Assembly (NCBI RefSeq): GCF_030272615.1
Contig: NC_081407.1
Span: 144,090,897 to 144,154,896 of the forward strand
Length of the DNA: 64,000 bases
Direction: 5' to 3'
Origin: Cryptomeria japonica
Taxonomy: Eukaryota; Streptophyta; Pinopsida; Cupressales; Cupressaceae
This document shows, in pieces, positions 46,231 through 58,157 of the stretch. Below the pieces are notes generated by a model. The model worked only from the letters and a program-made list of their open reading frames with translations, ran no database searches and was not told the DNA's origin. The stretch's first letter is position 1. Every line of letters begins with the position of its first letter. The position numbers and the translations under genes are program-made.

Positions 46231-46581
46231 TACTTAGGTGGCCAATTAGGGTAGAAATCTATGCATGTCTTGGGTGGTTTCATTTGTGTTTTGTGCAGTT
46301 ATAGGTAGGGAGATCATCATTTCAGTCTGAGTGCAAACCCCTTTCCCCTCTTTCAGTATCCCTTTCTTCTTTCTCCCTTTTCCTTGTTAGATCAGTAGTT
46401 TAGACTTTCATGTGTTGGGTTAGTCCAACACTTTGCATCAAATTGAAAGGAAGTCGGCCTTCTCTAGAGATTCAACTTCACATTTAGCAAGGTCCCACAC
46501 TTGAGAGGTTGATTTGATGTTTCACATGGTTGATGACCAAGGATTCTTGGGTCATCAAGGGTGCAAACTTTTGTGACAACA
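46231..46581 (+). repeat. A2 5' LTR, last part
   Basis: Resumes after J and matches 52220-52568 (GTCTTGGGTGGTTTCATTTG, TTGTGACAACA). It ends directly before the primer region. Confidence 0.9.
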
Positions 46582-46986
46582 ATTTTTGGCACACCCGGTG
46601 GGACTGTTGAACTTTTAGTTCATAGATGACCATCTAGGGTACAAACTCTTAGTCAGTGGTCATATCTTTGTTGATAGTTGGTGTGTCTATCAGCAACTCA
46701 GCCTTTGGAGGCAGCAAATCATATACTTGGCGACTCTCTACAACAAATCTACCGGTTAAGAAGTCTAGTGCTCAAAATAGCTGAAGATTCGGTGTGCTCT
46801 TCAATATCCATCCTTTGTAGGTAGTCATATTTACAACTTGGCGACTCTAAGGATCAAATCTAGGCTCTTGTTCAAGACCAGCTGTCATTTGGTATCAAGT
46901 TTCAACATGAGCACCTTCTAAAGGATATGTTTTCTTTGATATTATGAGCTTTCAGATTCTAGAAGAAGAGGGAGTAGCAAAAAATT
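46582..46986 (+). other. A2 primer region and leader
   Basis: TTTTTGGCACACCCGGTGGG immediately follows the LTR, the kind of sequence that follows the 5' LTR in several plant gypsy groups; the exact tRNA is not assigned. The leader runs to the gag ATG at 46987 and includes two imperfect copies of TTGGCGACTCT (about 46719 and 46839). Confidence 0.72.
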
Positions 46987-47928
46987 ATGGCTATCCCTAG
47001 AATGCATGCTTTTGTCACCTTTAATGGTGGTAGCCCCTTAGCTCTAGCCCAAAAGAGCATCATCCCAGTTGCAACCTTTAAGGTTGTACCCTTTTTTACT
47101 AGGGAAACCTCTGTCACCCCAACTGAGCACATTCAAGATGTAGTAGGCATCTGCTCTATTTTTTACATCACACGAGATAACGTAGTAGTGAGGCTTTTTT
47201 CCTCTTCATTCAAGGGAAAAGCCCTACAGTGGTTTAGGGGTCTACCCTCTGGTTCAATTCATAACTGGAATGAATTAGGGGAAATATTGTGCAAGAGTTT
47301 TGAGGATAGGAGTGACCTCTTGTCACTGATTGAACAACTAATAACCATCAAGAGAGCTCCATATGAGTTTATGACATATTTCAACTACAAGTTCCTAAAG
47401 ACTTGGGATATGATCCCTACTTTGGTCAAACCATCTACCAATTGTGCCTTCTTATACTTCCTTAGGGATCTAGATAGTGGCATAGCTACGATGATACAAT
47501 CATTTGGAAGGGATAAAATTCCTGAAGCTTATGACATTGCCATCAAGGAAGAAAGGTACTTAATACCGGCTGGAAAGTTAGCTTCAAGACTTTCAATGCC
47601 CTTGTTCCTAGAGGTTCTTGCACAACAACCTACTTTGGCGCCTATACCACTGATATCTATAGGCCAATTACTCACACCTTCTTCTCCTCCATCATCCACA
47701 AAGATTCAGAAATCTCAGGGCAATAGGCCTTATAAACAACAAAGTCAAGGCTATCAAAAACAAAGATCCAATTTTACAAGGCAAAACCAATGGATAGGCC
47801 CTAAGCATTTGGATAGCCTAAATCCTGCAATTACAAAAACATCAGGAGCATTTGTTCATGTGCGGTCCAATCATGTTGATCTGGTCACTTGGAAAAATGA
47901 GGATGCCTCTCAAGCCTTATTGGCGTAG
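46987..47928 (+). CDS. gag: A2 gag, open frame (Ty3/gypsy type)
   Basis: 313 codons from ATG 46987 (MAIPRMHAFVTFNGGSPLAL) to TAG 47926. Capsid-like motifs: TEHIQDVVGICSIFY, GKALQWFRGLPSGSIHNWNE, LCKSFEDRSDLLSLIEQL, IKRAPYEFMTYFNYKFLKTW, NCAFLYFLRDLDSG. The end is rich in Gln, Pro and Ser (NRPYKQQSQGYQKQR). There is no CCHC knuckle. It is the best preserved coding unit here and pairs with the broken A1 copy (27088-27966). The frame continues past the stop into an acidic tail, so TAG may be a mutation and the original protein longer. Gag would assemble particles and package the RNA. Confidence 0.83.
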   Translation: MAIPRMHAFVTFNGGSPLALAQKSIIPVATFKVVPFFTRETSVTPTEHIQDVVGICSIFYITRDNVVVRLFSSSFKGKALQWFRGLPSGSIHNWNELGEILCKSFEDRSDLLSLIEQLITIKRAPYEFMTYFNYKFLKTWDMIPTLVKPSTNCAFLYFLRDLDSGIATMIQSFGRDKIPEAYDIAIKEERYLIPAGKLASRLSMPLFLEVLAQQPTLAPIPLISIGQLLTPSSPPSSTKIQKSQGNRPYKQQSQGYQKQRSNFTRQNQWIGPKHLDSLNPAITKTSGAFVHVRSNHVDLVTWKNEDASQALLA

Positions 47929-48540
47929 AGAGATTTTGTTTTTTCAAACTGGCAGGAGGTAGATTTTCAAGGTGTTGGCCAATCAGACAGCGTCCCTGTG
48001 GCTAACAATAAGGATAACAGTGATGAGGAGTCTTTTTTCTCATTTTAGGATGAACTCCCTTCCTTCCTTGAGGAGAAGGATGTGCCTACACCTGAAAAAC
48101 AACATGAGACCGAGCTAGGGGTTGAGGAGTCAGAGGATGATTCTTTTTGGGATGACCTAGAGGGATTTTGCTCAGGTTTTGACACCAAGATGATAGATTC
48201 TAGTTAGTTGAATTAGGAGCAGCAAGAGGAAGATCTTACATTGCCAACAAAGGAAATAAATTTTGAAGAGTAGAAGCATATCTCAGAGGTGCCTGCTTTG
48301 TCACCAAACCAACAAAGTAGAGGGTAGGTCAGTAGTGATGGCCTAAGTCTATCTCCTTCAAGGGGATGCCCTATCAAAAATTTGGGTCAGACTTGCAATT
48401 CACCCCTTATCATGCTTACTTCTAAGCATGAAGTTGAGCATCATGAAGAGGAGCAAGTTATTTTCACCCATCCACCCCAGAAGGATAAAATTCAAACATG
48501 GGTGAGTTTCTTTGCTCTCAGGTTTTGTGAGGCATTCTAG
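47929..48540 (+). pseudogene. A2 acidic tail in the gag frame
   Basis: Same frame as gag with several stops: RDFVFSNWQEVDFQGVGQ, DNSDEESFFSF, ETELGVEESEDDSFWDDLEG, LPTKEINFEE, LSLSPSRGCPIKNL, TWVSFFALRF. It is strongly acidic. Conservation of phrases with A1 suggests former coding function, but I recognise no enzyme. Between here and the 3' LTR (48541-48890) I see no feature. Confidence 0.68.
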
Positions 48541-48890
48541 CAGTCCATTGGATGCTTTTCAATTTTCTTTTCCTAGTTGGTTTTCCACGGGAATGAAGAG
48601 TCTCAGACATTGGTAAGGAAAGGTAGCTACTTTGACAAGCCAGTCAATGGATTTGTTTAGCCTTTTCATTGTGAGGCAGTGTACATATTAGTTTAGGTTC
48701 TTTTTAGTTTTTTCAGCTTTCCAAGAAGTACGCGTGCACAGGCTATTCTCTAGAATGGAAAGGTTTTGACATTTTGCAGGGGAAGAGATTATCTTTTTGC
48801 TTCAGGTTTTGACTCTATGCCAAATGGACTTCATAAGGCTACTGATCAATGTGCCAAGAAGGCTTTCCATCCTCGTCGAGTTGCAAGAAA

Positions 48891-49409
48891 TGTTGGCAGT
48901 ATTTGTGCCAACCTTAGCAGAGCTCGAGATAAGCATTTTCAATCAGCTAAGGGTTGCTCCCTTATCTCGCATCTCATTGGAAGCATCAACAAAGGGGCTT
49001 TTTTTTTCCCTTGCATACTTTTTGGGCTCCAATTCTATTTCTGAGTTGATCGGGTCGGCCAGTCAACTCACTTAATTTTTACCAGCTGGAGGGTTCTTGG
49101 TCATTAGTAGGCCGATTTCCCCCTTTTCCTCTTACCAGCTGATGGTGGTTTTCTCTCAGCTATGAAGGGCCCCACTACCCCGCTAAGGAAAAAAACAAGA
49201 AAAGTCCCATGGGATAAGAAAAAAAATGAAGAGGGTCATCCTCTCTTATCCCGTGGAGTGAAACAAAGGTTCAAATGGTCTTGCGGAATAAGCAAGCAAG
49301 CGAAAACAGAGAAAGCTTATCCCACAGAGTAAAATAGATGCAATAAGAACCACACATGATAAGAAATAAAGATAATAATTAAGCTTATCCTGCGGGGGTA
49401 GAAAGACAT
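48891..49409 (+). repeat. A2 3' LTR, first part
   Basis: Starts TGTTGGCAGTATTTGTGCC, collinear with 41585-42110; interrupted by solo LTR I after GACAT. Confidence 0.9.
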
Positions 49410-50537
49410 TGATAGACTTATAAAGCACTGAGGGGGGGGGTGAATCAGTGATAGCAAAAACAATAACACTTTAAACCCAGACCGGTAAAAACAATCAACT
49501 AGTTTACTTAAGACTTTGTATGCAATCCAAAGTGTTATAAAAGCATTCACAACAAGTAAAAAATTCACCATAACACAAATAGTTATACATGGAAAACCCA
49601 ACTGGAAAAAACCACGGTGAGATGGGACTCAGAAGTTAACTATCTATAGAAATAGGTAACTGACCGGTTAAGGTCTACAAAGTGCTCTGTTAGTAGTGAA
49701 TCTTGTTAAAGATCCCAAAGCCTTGTTAGGAGCTATACCTAGTTAAAGGTAACCTAAGGGAAGGATTTAGATCGAAGTTAATGAATCACCTTGTTAGAGG
49801 ATTTCTACAATGAATCTTGTTAGAGCTTACCCGGTTAGGGGATTTAACTACTGTAGTGATTAGAAAACAACATGTGGTATGATCTAGGAATAGCACATTC
49901 TGCTTGTATAGATCCTTTTCTTCTCACTCAATATTGCATCACTGACATACTCTGCAACTCCTTCAATAAATCATATCAACTCTAACTCATAACATCAGTT
50001 GTATCTTGCATATCAAAATAACTCATCATAATGTCTTTTTATAGACATTAGATTTCATGTCGGCTCAAGAACCTCAACACAATTTCCTAGGTTCAGTGAA
50101 TCTAGGCGATCTTTTATAACACATCACAAATCACCGCCAAAAATATCGATTAGAGGTAACACATCACGACCGGTGATAACTCATCACACAATCTATGAAA
50201 CCGGTCGGAACACTGATACTAGTTTAGTGTTAAATGCTTCCAACTCACATATCGATTGTTTCCATTCGCCTCCTTGCCTCTCTTTGTTGCATCTCGAAAC
50301 TGGTAATAGTGGAATTGTCCAACACCAATTGTCTGTACTACATATACCAGTTGTCAACATATAGTAGTTTAGACACCTTCATACTGGTTAGACTTCTCTA
50401 TACATATAATACCGGTTTAAAATATAAAGACTTAATAGTAGTACTGGTTTGACCTAACTAAGACAATAAAATCATATATGTGCCATCAATGACAACACAT
50501 AAAGTCATCCAATACAAAATTCATCATCAAGCCAATA
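49410..50537 (-). mobile_element. Solo LTR I (Sirevirus-type, minus)
   Basis: A 1,128-bp unit flanked by the perfect duplication GACAT (49405-49409, 50538-50542). On the minus strand it starts TATTGGCTTGATG (expected TGTTGGC) and ends AAGTCTATCA. GAGGGGGGGGGTGAATCAG near 49431-49449 is the conserved block on the opposite strand, and a minus TATA box (CTATAAAAAG) is at 50035-50044. No interior. Confidence 0.87.
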
Positions 50538-50542
50538 GACAT

Positions 50543-52568
50543 TAGTGACATCTCGTAGGATAAGAGTTTATGACGAGGAATGTGTTTCCTCGTTATCCTG
50601 TAGGGTAAAATGGAGAGTCGAAAGGGGCCACAGGATAAGAATTAACAAAGGTGGATGTGTGTTTCCCCTTATCCCATAGGGTAAAAAGGTCAACAAGAAG
50701 ATATCGTGGGATAAGGAGGATATGAAGAATATGCTTATCCCGCGAGGATAGCTGATAGTGTAAGAAGTAACACGGGATAAGAGATCAAAGAGGAAAAGAA
50801 GGACTTTCTTATCCCCCGTGTTCCTGCAGGATAAGAAGATAAAGGCATCAAAGGCCCCGCAGGATAAGAAGATAAGGTTAAATCAAAGAGACCCTTATCC
50901 TATGAGATAGAACAAAGACAAGAGAGATGTCATGGGATAAGAAAACAAAGTAGTTTGAAAGAAAGAACGCTTATCCCGCGAGGATAAAAGGGGATAAAGG
51001 CTTATCCCATGAGGTCAAGCATGGTTGAAGAGTATGTCACGTGATAAGGAAAGACAAAGACGATAAAGGAAAGGCTTATCCCACGAGGTGAATCAGAGAG
51101 AGAAAAAGGCCCATCGGATAAGAAACAAAGTAGAAACAAAGAAAAGCTTATCCTGCGAGGCAAACAGGAAGTGCAAAGCAATCCACGAGAGAAGAAACAA
51201 AGCATAAAAAAAGAAACTCTTATCCCATGGAGGACAACAAAGAGTGTGAAAGGCTCCTGGGATAAGGAACAATGAAGCTAGGTTTCTTATCCCGCGTGGT
51301 ATGCAGGGTCTTTTAACAGTCAAACACAGTGAGTGAAATGTGGACCCGAGGTGCCACGTCAGCCAATTGTGATTGCCGGATCTTCATAAAGGCCCGATCC
51401 GATGACCATATTTTAATCTTCTATTGGGCCTATTGGATGCCTACTTGGAGAGATCTTGCACATCCATCTTCGCACTAATCTCTCAGATTGACGGTGGACA
51501 TTAGGATTTGCGATTGTCGTTGAGTTTTGAATGCTCTGTGCAAGGTGGTTGTCAACCCAATGGTCAAGGTCGTTCTTTGTATAGTCAATGCTTGATTTTG
51601 GACCCGATCTCACTCCAACCACCGGATTTTCTCGCCTTTACTCTAGATTGGACCCTGTAGGTCGATTTCAGACGCCACCCATGCCTTCTTAAGTGCAATT
51701 CAGAGACTTTTTGGCTCTGTAGGTACTTCCAAACGCATTCAGATGTAGGGTTTTCCCTGATTTGTAGGGATTTTCACTCTTCCAGAGATAGAGGATGCCT
51801 TCAGCGACTAGATTTAGCACACCATCAAATTTTTCAATCTAATCCTTCTGTCCTCTGATATTTTGGAACCTAACCCAGGTGATGTTAGGGTTTTCTCAAA
51901 TGTAATCATCTGAGTTATGCCTGAACTATGAAGGCAACTTTGTAACCTATTCTCATGATCTTCTCTTCTTTTTCTTCTGTAGAAGGCTTATGTCTCTCTG
52001 CACTTATAAAATTGCTTTTCCTTCTCATTAATGAAATTTACTTGTTTTGCTTGATTTCAATTCTTATAATGTGTGTATTTCTTTTACCTCATTGCCGGAA
52101 TACATTAATGTTTGTTTTTCCTTCGCTGTAAGTGTTTATGTTGATCCCCTCTATGAATGTTGACTATGAACTAAGCCTAGTTCCTCTCTTCATTTCATGG
52201 ATATCAACCTTCACTTGCGCTTAGGCACCCAATTAGGGTAGAAATATATGCATGTCTTGGGTGGTTTCATTTGTGTTTTGTGCAGTTATAGGCAGGGCGA
52301 TCATCATTTCAGTCTGGGTGCAAACACCTTTCCCCTCTTTCAATATCCCTTTCCTCTTTCTCTATTTTCCTTGTCAGATCAGTAGTTTAGACTTTCATGT
52401 GTTGGGTTGGTCCAACACTTTGCATCAAATTGAAAGGAAGATGGCCTTCTTCGGAGATTCAACCTCGCATTTAGCAAGGTCCCACACTTGAGAGGTTGAT
52501 TCAATGTTTCACAAGGTTGATGACCAAGGTTTCTTGGGTCATCAAGGATGCAAACTTTTGTGACAACA
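50543..52568 (+). repeat. A2 3' LTR, second part
   Basis: Resumes at TAGTGACATCTCG and runs to GTGACAACA. It carries the second large GGATAAG/CTTATCC array at about 50560-51295. Confidence 0.9.
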
Positions 52569-52573
52569 GTCTC

Positions 52574-53849
52574 CATGCATGTCAACTCATGCCCTTAAAC
52601 CACAAAACAACCTATGTACCTGACCGATCTTCTCAATGGTTCAACAACTAGACTTTGAAGTCATACCTTATGGATTGGACATCCAACTAAGTAGTTATCT
52701 TTCATCATGAAGGTTCATTTAGTTATCAACCTGAGGCGTGTACTTGAAATGGATCTGCAAAGTATATGCAGTAGAAAGACTAAAACATTCACCTTTCCTA
52801 TTGTTGGAAGTTAAATGTTACTGAAGGAAAATGCTAAAAGCAAGTAACTGAAATTATTGAAAAGGAAACTAACTAAATTCTAAGAAACAACTAGGAAAGA
52901 TGAGACTTTATCCATGATCAACAAATGAGGTTCTACTCAGTTTGCAGTGGTTGTAGGAACAGTCACGAAAAATATTCCAGTGGTTGTAGGAACAGTCTGT
53001 GATCAAGATAATGCTAAGTACAGAATGAAAAGTAACTGACAAAAGAAATAAAGGGAATACTCACTAACTGGGGCCCCTTAGGAAGCATCCAAACAACTGA
53101 ATCAAATTCCTAGAACTTAAAGTATCATCTTTATTAATCCAAAAGTACTTGATAACATAACAACATATTGTTGGAAGTTTGTCTCTTCAACTAAACAGAA
53201 CTATATTACAAACTTTGAAACTATTCTTTTTCTCAACCACCGTACAAGAGAAGGTGGGAGATTATTTAAAGCATGAAATTCCTAACTAACTAGCATACCA
53301 CTCCCAAATTTCAAGGAGTATGCTTTTATTGAACAAGGAGAAAAATTAAGGTAAATTTACAAGCACTGAGAATCAGTCAAAGTTTATTGGAATAGCAGAG
53401 AGAATCTAGCGTAACCCTTGACCTAAATTTACTCCTATAGAAAAGGAAATCATTTAAGTCTTCAGATAAGTCATAATGAACGACCTTCAACTACTAGTTG
53501 ACTCTTTCAATGACAATCCTTGTTGTCTCTTTTACCAACCAACAACTCCATGATCTTTATTGCTGAAAATCTTGGACTGGTTCAACATTCTTCTTTAGTC
53601 TTGCATGAAATTGTTAATGTGCACAAATATAGGCCTAATTATCCCTATTAGAGTAACATTCAAAATCTAAATGCAACATTACCATGGATACTCTGCATAG
53701 CATAATTACCTATTATATTGCATAAAAAAGGAACATATATCAAACGAGTTCATGTCATATGACCACACTATCAAAACATATAAAGTCTTGTCACTTAGCA
53801 AAGGTTCTGAACTAAAAAGACATATCTAGAATCTTGTAATCAATTACTT
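52574..53849. other. Background DNA right of A2
   Basis: AT-rich; no gene recognised. It includes a two-copy direct repeat CAGTGGTTGTAGGAACAGTC at 52945-52964 and 52978-52997. It lies 3' of the H frame and may be its decayed downstream region. Confidence 0.55.
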
Positions 53850-55729
53850 GAGTGTGTCCTAAGCCCCCTGTAGCAAGGCTCCAATAAAATCCCTTATTCT
53901 TCTCAAGTCTGTCTCATCTAGAGTTTATTTTTTGTTTCATCAAACGAATTGACATATCTGTTGCAATCTGGTATTGGCCATAGAAGCATAGATGGCTGAA
54001 AGAGTAACGAAAGCCAATTATTCATTCTTGTTCGCTCCAACTGAAGGTACCACAAAGTTCTCTTCAAGGCTGCATAATAATTCTGCTAAGAGTGTGGTTC
54101 TGCCCTCGTTAATTCCTTTGTAAGACTATTCCACTTTCTTGCTACGTGACCCAGAGTTGAATGTGCCTTAGAGGGCCTCATTTCTTCAAATTTCTTGTAT
54201 GCTTCTTCCTTCAAGGCCACTATTTTGGGTTTAAATTCAGGATGATACAATACTCTGCCAATCATAATAAAGTTTCCTGGAATTATTACTCTCTGCTCTT
54301 ATTGGCAAAGGAATTCTGAGTTCTTCCTCTTGATAGGTCTTAGCTTCTTCACCTCTTGCATGTTCATTCTGAATCCAGGACATTAGTGCTCTTAGATGTA
54401 TGTTACCAATATGATAGAGGATTCCATTCTCTATCATGAGTCATTGCATAGTTATCCAAATAAAAATCACAAAATAAGTTTCTAATTATAGCAGGAGAAT
54501 TGTGATAAACCTAATAAAATTCTTGTGCAGTTTCTGAGGAGTGATCTCGACCTGAAAGAATCCTAGACATTTTGAATGTGAGAAAGCCTTCCTTTAAATA
54601 CATTGCATAGACCCTAGGTGGTGATCTATAGTCAACGATGTTGGGCACCATGGTCACCATAGTGTCTATTTACCCCTTAAGAGTGAAAATATCTTCATCC
54701 CTCTTCTTGATTTCTTTCTGTAATTGACACTTCTTGTTTTCCCATTCTGCTTCCTTGTCTGATATCTCTCGATATATATTGAATGCAACTAACATCCAAG
54801 AAAAAGGAGTAGGCATATGCCTAACTACCTAAAGTTTCCCTTTTCCTTCCCTTTTTCTTTGTTCCTCAATTAACTGTCCTTGTTCTTCCACTTGTGCATT
54901 CACTGGTTCTTGTGCAGGAGTTTCTTTTGTCCAATTTCATCTCCCTGCTCTCCTGCAAAAGTTGCTTCTTGTTTTGTTCCAAGAGTCTATTGTATTTCTT
55001 GCCATTGTGATTCCTGTTTAGCGGCAAGAGCTTGTTGTTCTTCTACAGGAACTCTCTCTCATTCCATCATGGAAGCAGTTGTTGCAGGACCTGTACCCTA
55101 TTCATGTTCAATTAGTTTCTCTACTGCTTTTGTCAAATGATCTAACCCACCGAGTCTTACTTCATCATAATATTGTCCTTCTTGAACTTCTTGTTGTTCT
55201 TCAGTTTTCTGCTCCTCCTCAGAAGTCTATTCCTAATCAGAGCTTCCACTTATCTCCTCCTCCTGCTCAACTTCCTCCTCTTTTCCCCCAGACTCAAGGG
55301 TTTTAGAAGCTGAGTTTGAGGAATCAATCTGGATAAGTCCTCCAGATTTCACATTTGAATTTTTCTTGGGGTTTCCTCTAAGCCTATGGCTTCTTCTTTG
55401 AGGGATAGTTGGAGCACTCCAATGGGTTTGGTAGGTTTATATTTCTTTGTAGTTTCTTTGAACCGAAAAGTTGTTGCAAGAGATTTTGTGATTACAGCCT
55501 CCTTTTTGTTTTTAGGAGATTTTGCAACTTCCTGGTTTCTTATTCCAAAGGTTGAAGCTTCTTTGTCTAATTCATCCTCAAGTTTCCTTTTTACACCCAT
55601 AACACTTAAGGACCCCTTTTCTTTTTCTAAACTCTGCTTAAACTTATCCTTCTACTTTATTCTCTCAGGGCTTTTTATACTAGGGTTTTCCTCAACAGTC
55701 TTAGTTGACCTTTTCCTCTTTGCTTGTTT
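53850..55729 (-). pseudogene. H frame, 3' part (accessory protein of an older element)
   Basis: Minus-strand coding relic. It joins the 62445-63367 part across element G without changing frame (SNPK then QAKRKRSTKTVEENP). It then has a very basic stretch (MGVKRKLEDELDKEA, SPKNKKEAVITKS, ETTKKYKPTKPIG), glutamate/arginine-rich text, a coiled segment (AEWENKKCQLQKEIKKRDED), and later GHVARKWNSLTKELTRAEPH-like text to about 53850. Several stops and frameshifts break it. Like E ORF2 it has a basic middle and helical C-terminal part. No enzyme motif is recognised. Confidence 0.65.
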
Positions 55730-57188
55730 TGATAGTTCTGATACTTAATATAAGTACAGATCCAATAGCCAACAAGATCAGAGGGAGGGGGTGAATCATA
55801 CAAACTTAATCATCCATAAAAAACATCAGATTCAACCTCGGTAACATATATATAAGTCATATAACCAAAACTGTCAAACATGCAAACTCAAAAGCATATG
55901 AACAATATAAACCTCATAACACCAGATTTAACGTGGAAACCCAAATAGGGAAAATCCTGTTAAAGATTACAAACACATTGCTAGATGTGACCCGGTTAAG
56001 GGATTTCCCTCAGATCTGTTAGGATCTTCACTTTGTTAGAAGTGACCTTGTCAAAGGATTTCAAACACTCAATCAGAATGTCACCTTGCTAGAGGATTTA
56101 CATATAAGACTATTAAGTCCACTCGGTTAAGAGATTTTCTTTCACTTTCACAAAATAACAGTAATAAAAATTTATCTGCAACTTCACATCTAAAATGCTA
56201 AAGCAGATTCTTATTTGTTTAATACAATCTAGACACAGAACTAATCTTGTCTATTTGTTGGGCTTCTATACTCTGTTATTCTAACAGGTCTTCAAGCTTT
56301 TGTGCTCGGTAATCACTATGTAGCATCCATGTGCATACACTTGCCCGCATACATTGCTTATCAATAGTTTCCTATTTATAAACAATTAGGTAACCACTTT
56401 AAACTCCTTGATGATATTTCCCATGATCAATCATAGCCATCAGATCTTCAATCTTGTCCAGGTTCAATGCATCTTTCAATCTGAAAATGTTTTACCTCGC
56501 CTTGGAACTTGCATAATAGTCTTGGAACTTGTGCCAGGGTATTGCGGTTGAATCTGAGCTGTAGATCTTCATGCCGACTTTCCATTGCCTTATATTCATT
56601 AACAAACTTCTTCCATGGCTTACCAATCATTGATTCGCTCCAGCTCATCAGCTTCTTTCATTAAATACCGCATGCAAACATTTAATGCATTCTGTTATAG
56701 CTCGGTAACAACTTGGTAACAACTCAGTGAATACTAAACTTCACTCGATAGACATTCAGCCTTCATTAACCGATAGCGATAACCTTAGGGTTTACCGACT
56801 AGGTTCCTTGCCTGATAACATAGTATAGTATTAACCTTTACATTTTACAACATATGTATGATTTTAAAACAATCTAAAACATCATGATCTCATCACTATC
56901 TGACTTGGTAGTAGTTGCCCATTGAATACCTTATTCATTCCTTTATTCATCATATTCTTTCCTGTGTCTTTTACCAACTTCTTTATAATCTTCATATCAT
57001 ACTTCTCAAGATATGGCAACATCATACTGAATTAGAAAACCAATTTCTTGACATCAATGACAAAATAATAATATCATGATAGTAAAACATCTTTAATCAG
57101 TTATATCCATAATCATCAACAACCTTCTCAATATCCTTAAGAAATGCCAACATCTTTCATTGTTTGTTATAATGCAATATTGCCAACA
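55730..57188 (-). repeat. Element G 3' LTR
   Basis: 1,459 bp from TGTTGGCAATATTGC (57188) to GAACTATCA (55730) on the minus strand. GAGGGAGGGGGTGAATCAT near 55782-55800 is the conserved block and CCTATTTATA (56371-56380) gives a minus-strand TATA box. Confidence 0.86.
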
Positions 57189-57378
57189 ATCTCCCCCTTT
57201 GGCATTGATGGCAAAACCAATTGATTTGACCTTAATAAATTCAGATTGTTGTGATTCTGAAATGCTGAAATGCTCTCCCCCATACATTAGTCTTCTCCTA
57301 TTTTCTCAGTCTTCTTTCCAATCTGTAGTCTGCTCTTCTCCCCTTTCATTGGTATTCTCCCCCTTTGACAATAATGCC
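57189..57378 (-). other. Purine tracts of element G
   Basis: The minus strand reads GCCAAAGGGGGAGAT at 57189-57203 next to the LTR, with further tracts near 57280, 57338 and 57356-57366 (AAAGGGGGAGA). Repeated tracts mark the Sirevirus type. Confidence 0.83.
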
Positions 57379-57619
57379 AAAAAGAAAAGAACTAAAACAT
57401 AATTTGTTTCTGTAAGACGTGATTTCCTGTTGTTGTGTATCAACTGAGTCTCAGTTAGAGCATTTGTCTTCAATTCCTGTTCCCTGTAATATTCAATGTA
57501 TTATTTCCAGTATTAATTCTAGTAGACTTTTAGAAAACATCCTAAAGTGTATAACTCTAGCATCAACTCCCAAAAGATATTCAATAGAGTCATCGGATTG
57601 ATGCTTTCAACGAACTCAG

Positions 57620-58153
57620 TCAGTGAGTAGAAGATAGGGGTAGGACCCCTAACTTACTTCTGAGATATTCAAAAGTGTCCTTTGGTAGTGGCTTGGTGAA
57701 GATATCTGCTATTTGCTCCTTTGTGCTAACATATTCCAACACCACTTTCTTCTCTTGAGCTTCTTCTCTAAGATAATGATATTTGATAGATATGTGCTTT
57801 GTCTTAGAGTGCATAACAGAATTTTTTGAAATATTAATGGCACTAGTATTGTCACAGAATATAGTTACTGGCTCGGTAACTTTCTCATTTATACCTTCCA
57901 ACAGTTGTTTGATCCATGCAATGTTGGTACAATTCAATGTTGCAGCAACGTATTCAACTTCTGTTGTTGACTGTGAAATGCATCCTTGTTTCTTGCTAAG
58001 CCAACTCACTAGTCTTTCTCCTAAAAAGAAAGCTCCACCACTTGTGCTTTTTCTGTCATCAATGTTGCCTGCCCAATCAGCATTAGTATAAAATTGTAAA
58101 TCAAAATCATTTCCTTTCTGATATACTAAGCCATAATCCTCTGTGCCTTTCAA
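57620..58153 (-). pseudogene. pol: Element G RNase H
   Basis: 177 open codons, minus strand: LQFYTNADWAGNIDDRKSTS (catalytic Asp), SQSTTEVEYVAATLNC (Glu), TIFCDNTSAINISKN (Asp), KHISIKYHYLREEAQ, IADIFTKPLPKDTFEYLRSK. RNase H removes RNA from the hybrid during reverse transcription. The domain looks intact, but it is joined to RT by a frameshift at about 58155 and there is no start of its own, so it would not be made alone. The stop is about 415 bp before the LTR. Confidence 0.88.
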
Positions 58154-58157
58154 GTAT

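Larger units (their letters stand above)
41585..52568 (+). mobile_element. Element A2: gag-only Ty3/gypsy-like retrotransposon with two nested solo LTRs
   Basis: It starts TGTTGGCAA and ends GACAACA, flanked by the perfect duplication GTCTC (41580-41584, 52569-52573). After removing J and I the LTRs measure about 2,535 and 2,545 bp and the interior about 2.3 kb (46582-48890). The interior has a primer region, a gag frame and an acidic tail; no pol. It is the same family as A1 but with LTRs about 0.55 kb longer, so a distinct subfamily. Confidence 0.91.

Noticed and set aside
55386-55748. 120-codon plus-strand frame
   Set aside because: It is opposite the H coding strand, and H continues in frame on both sides of element G.
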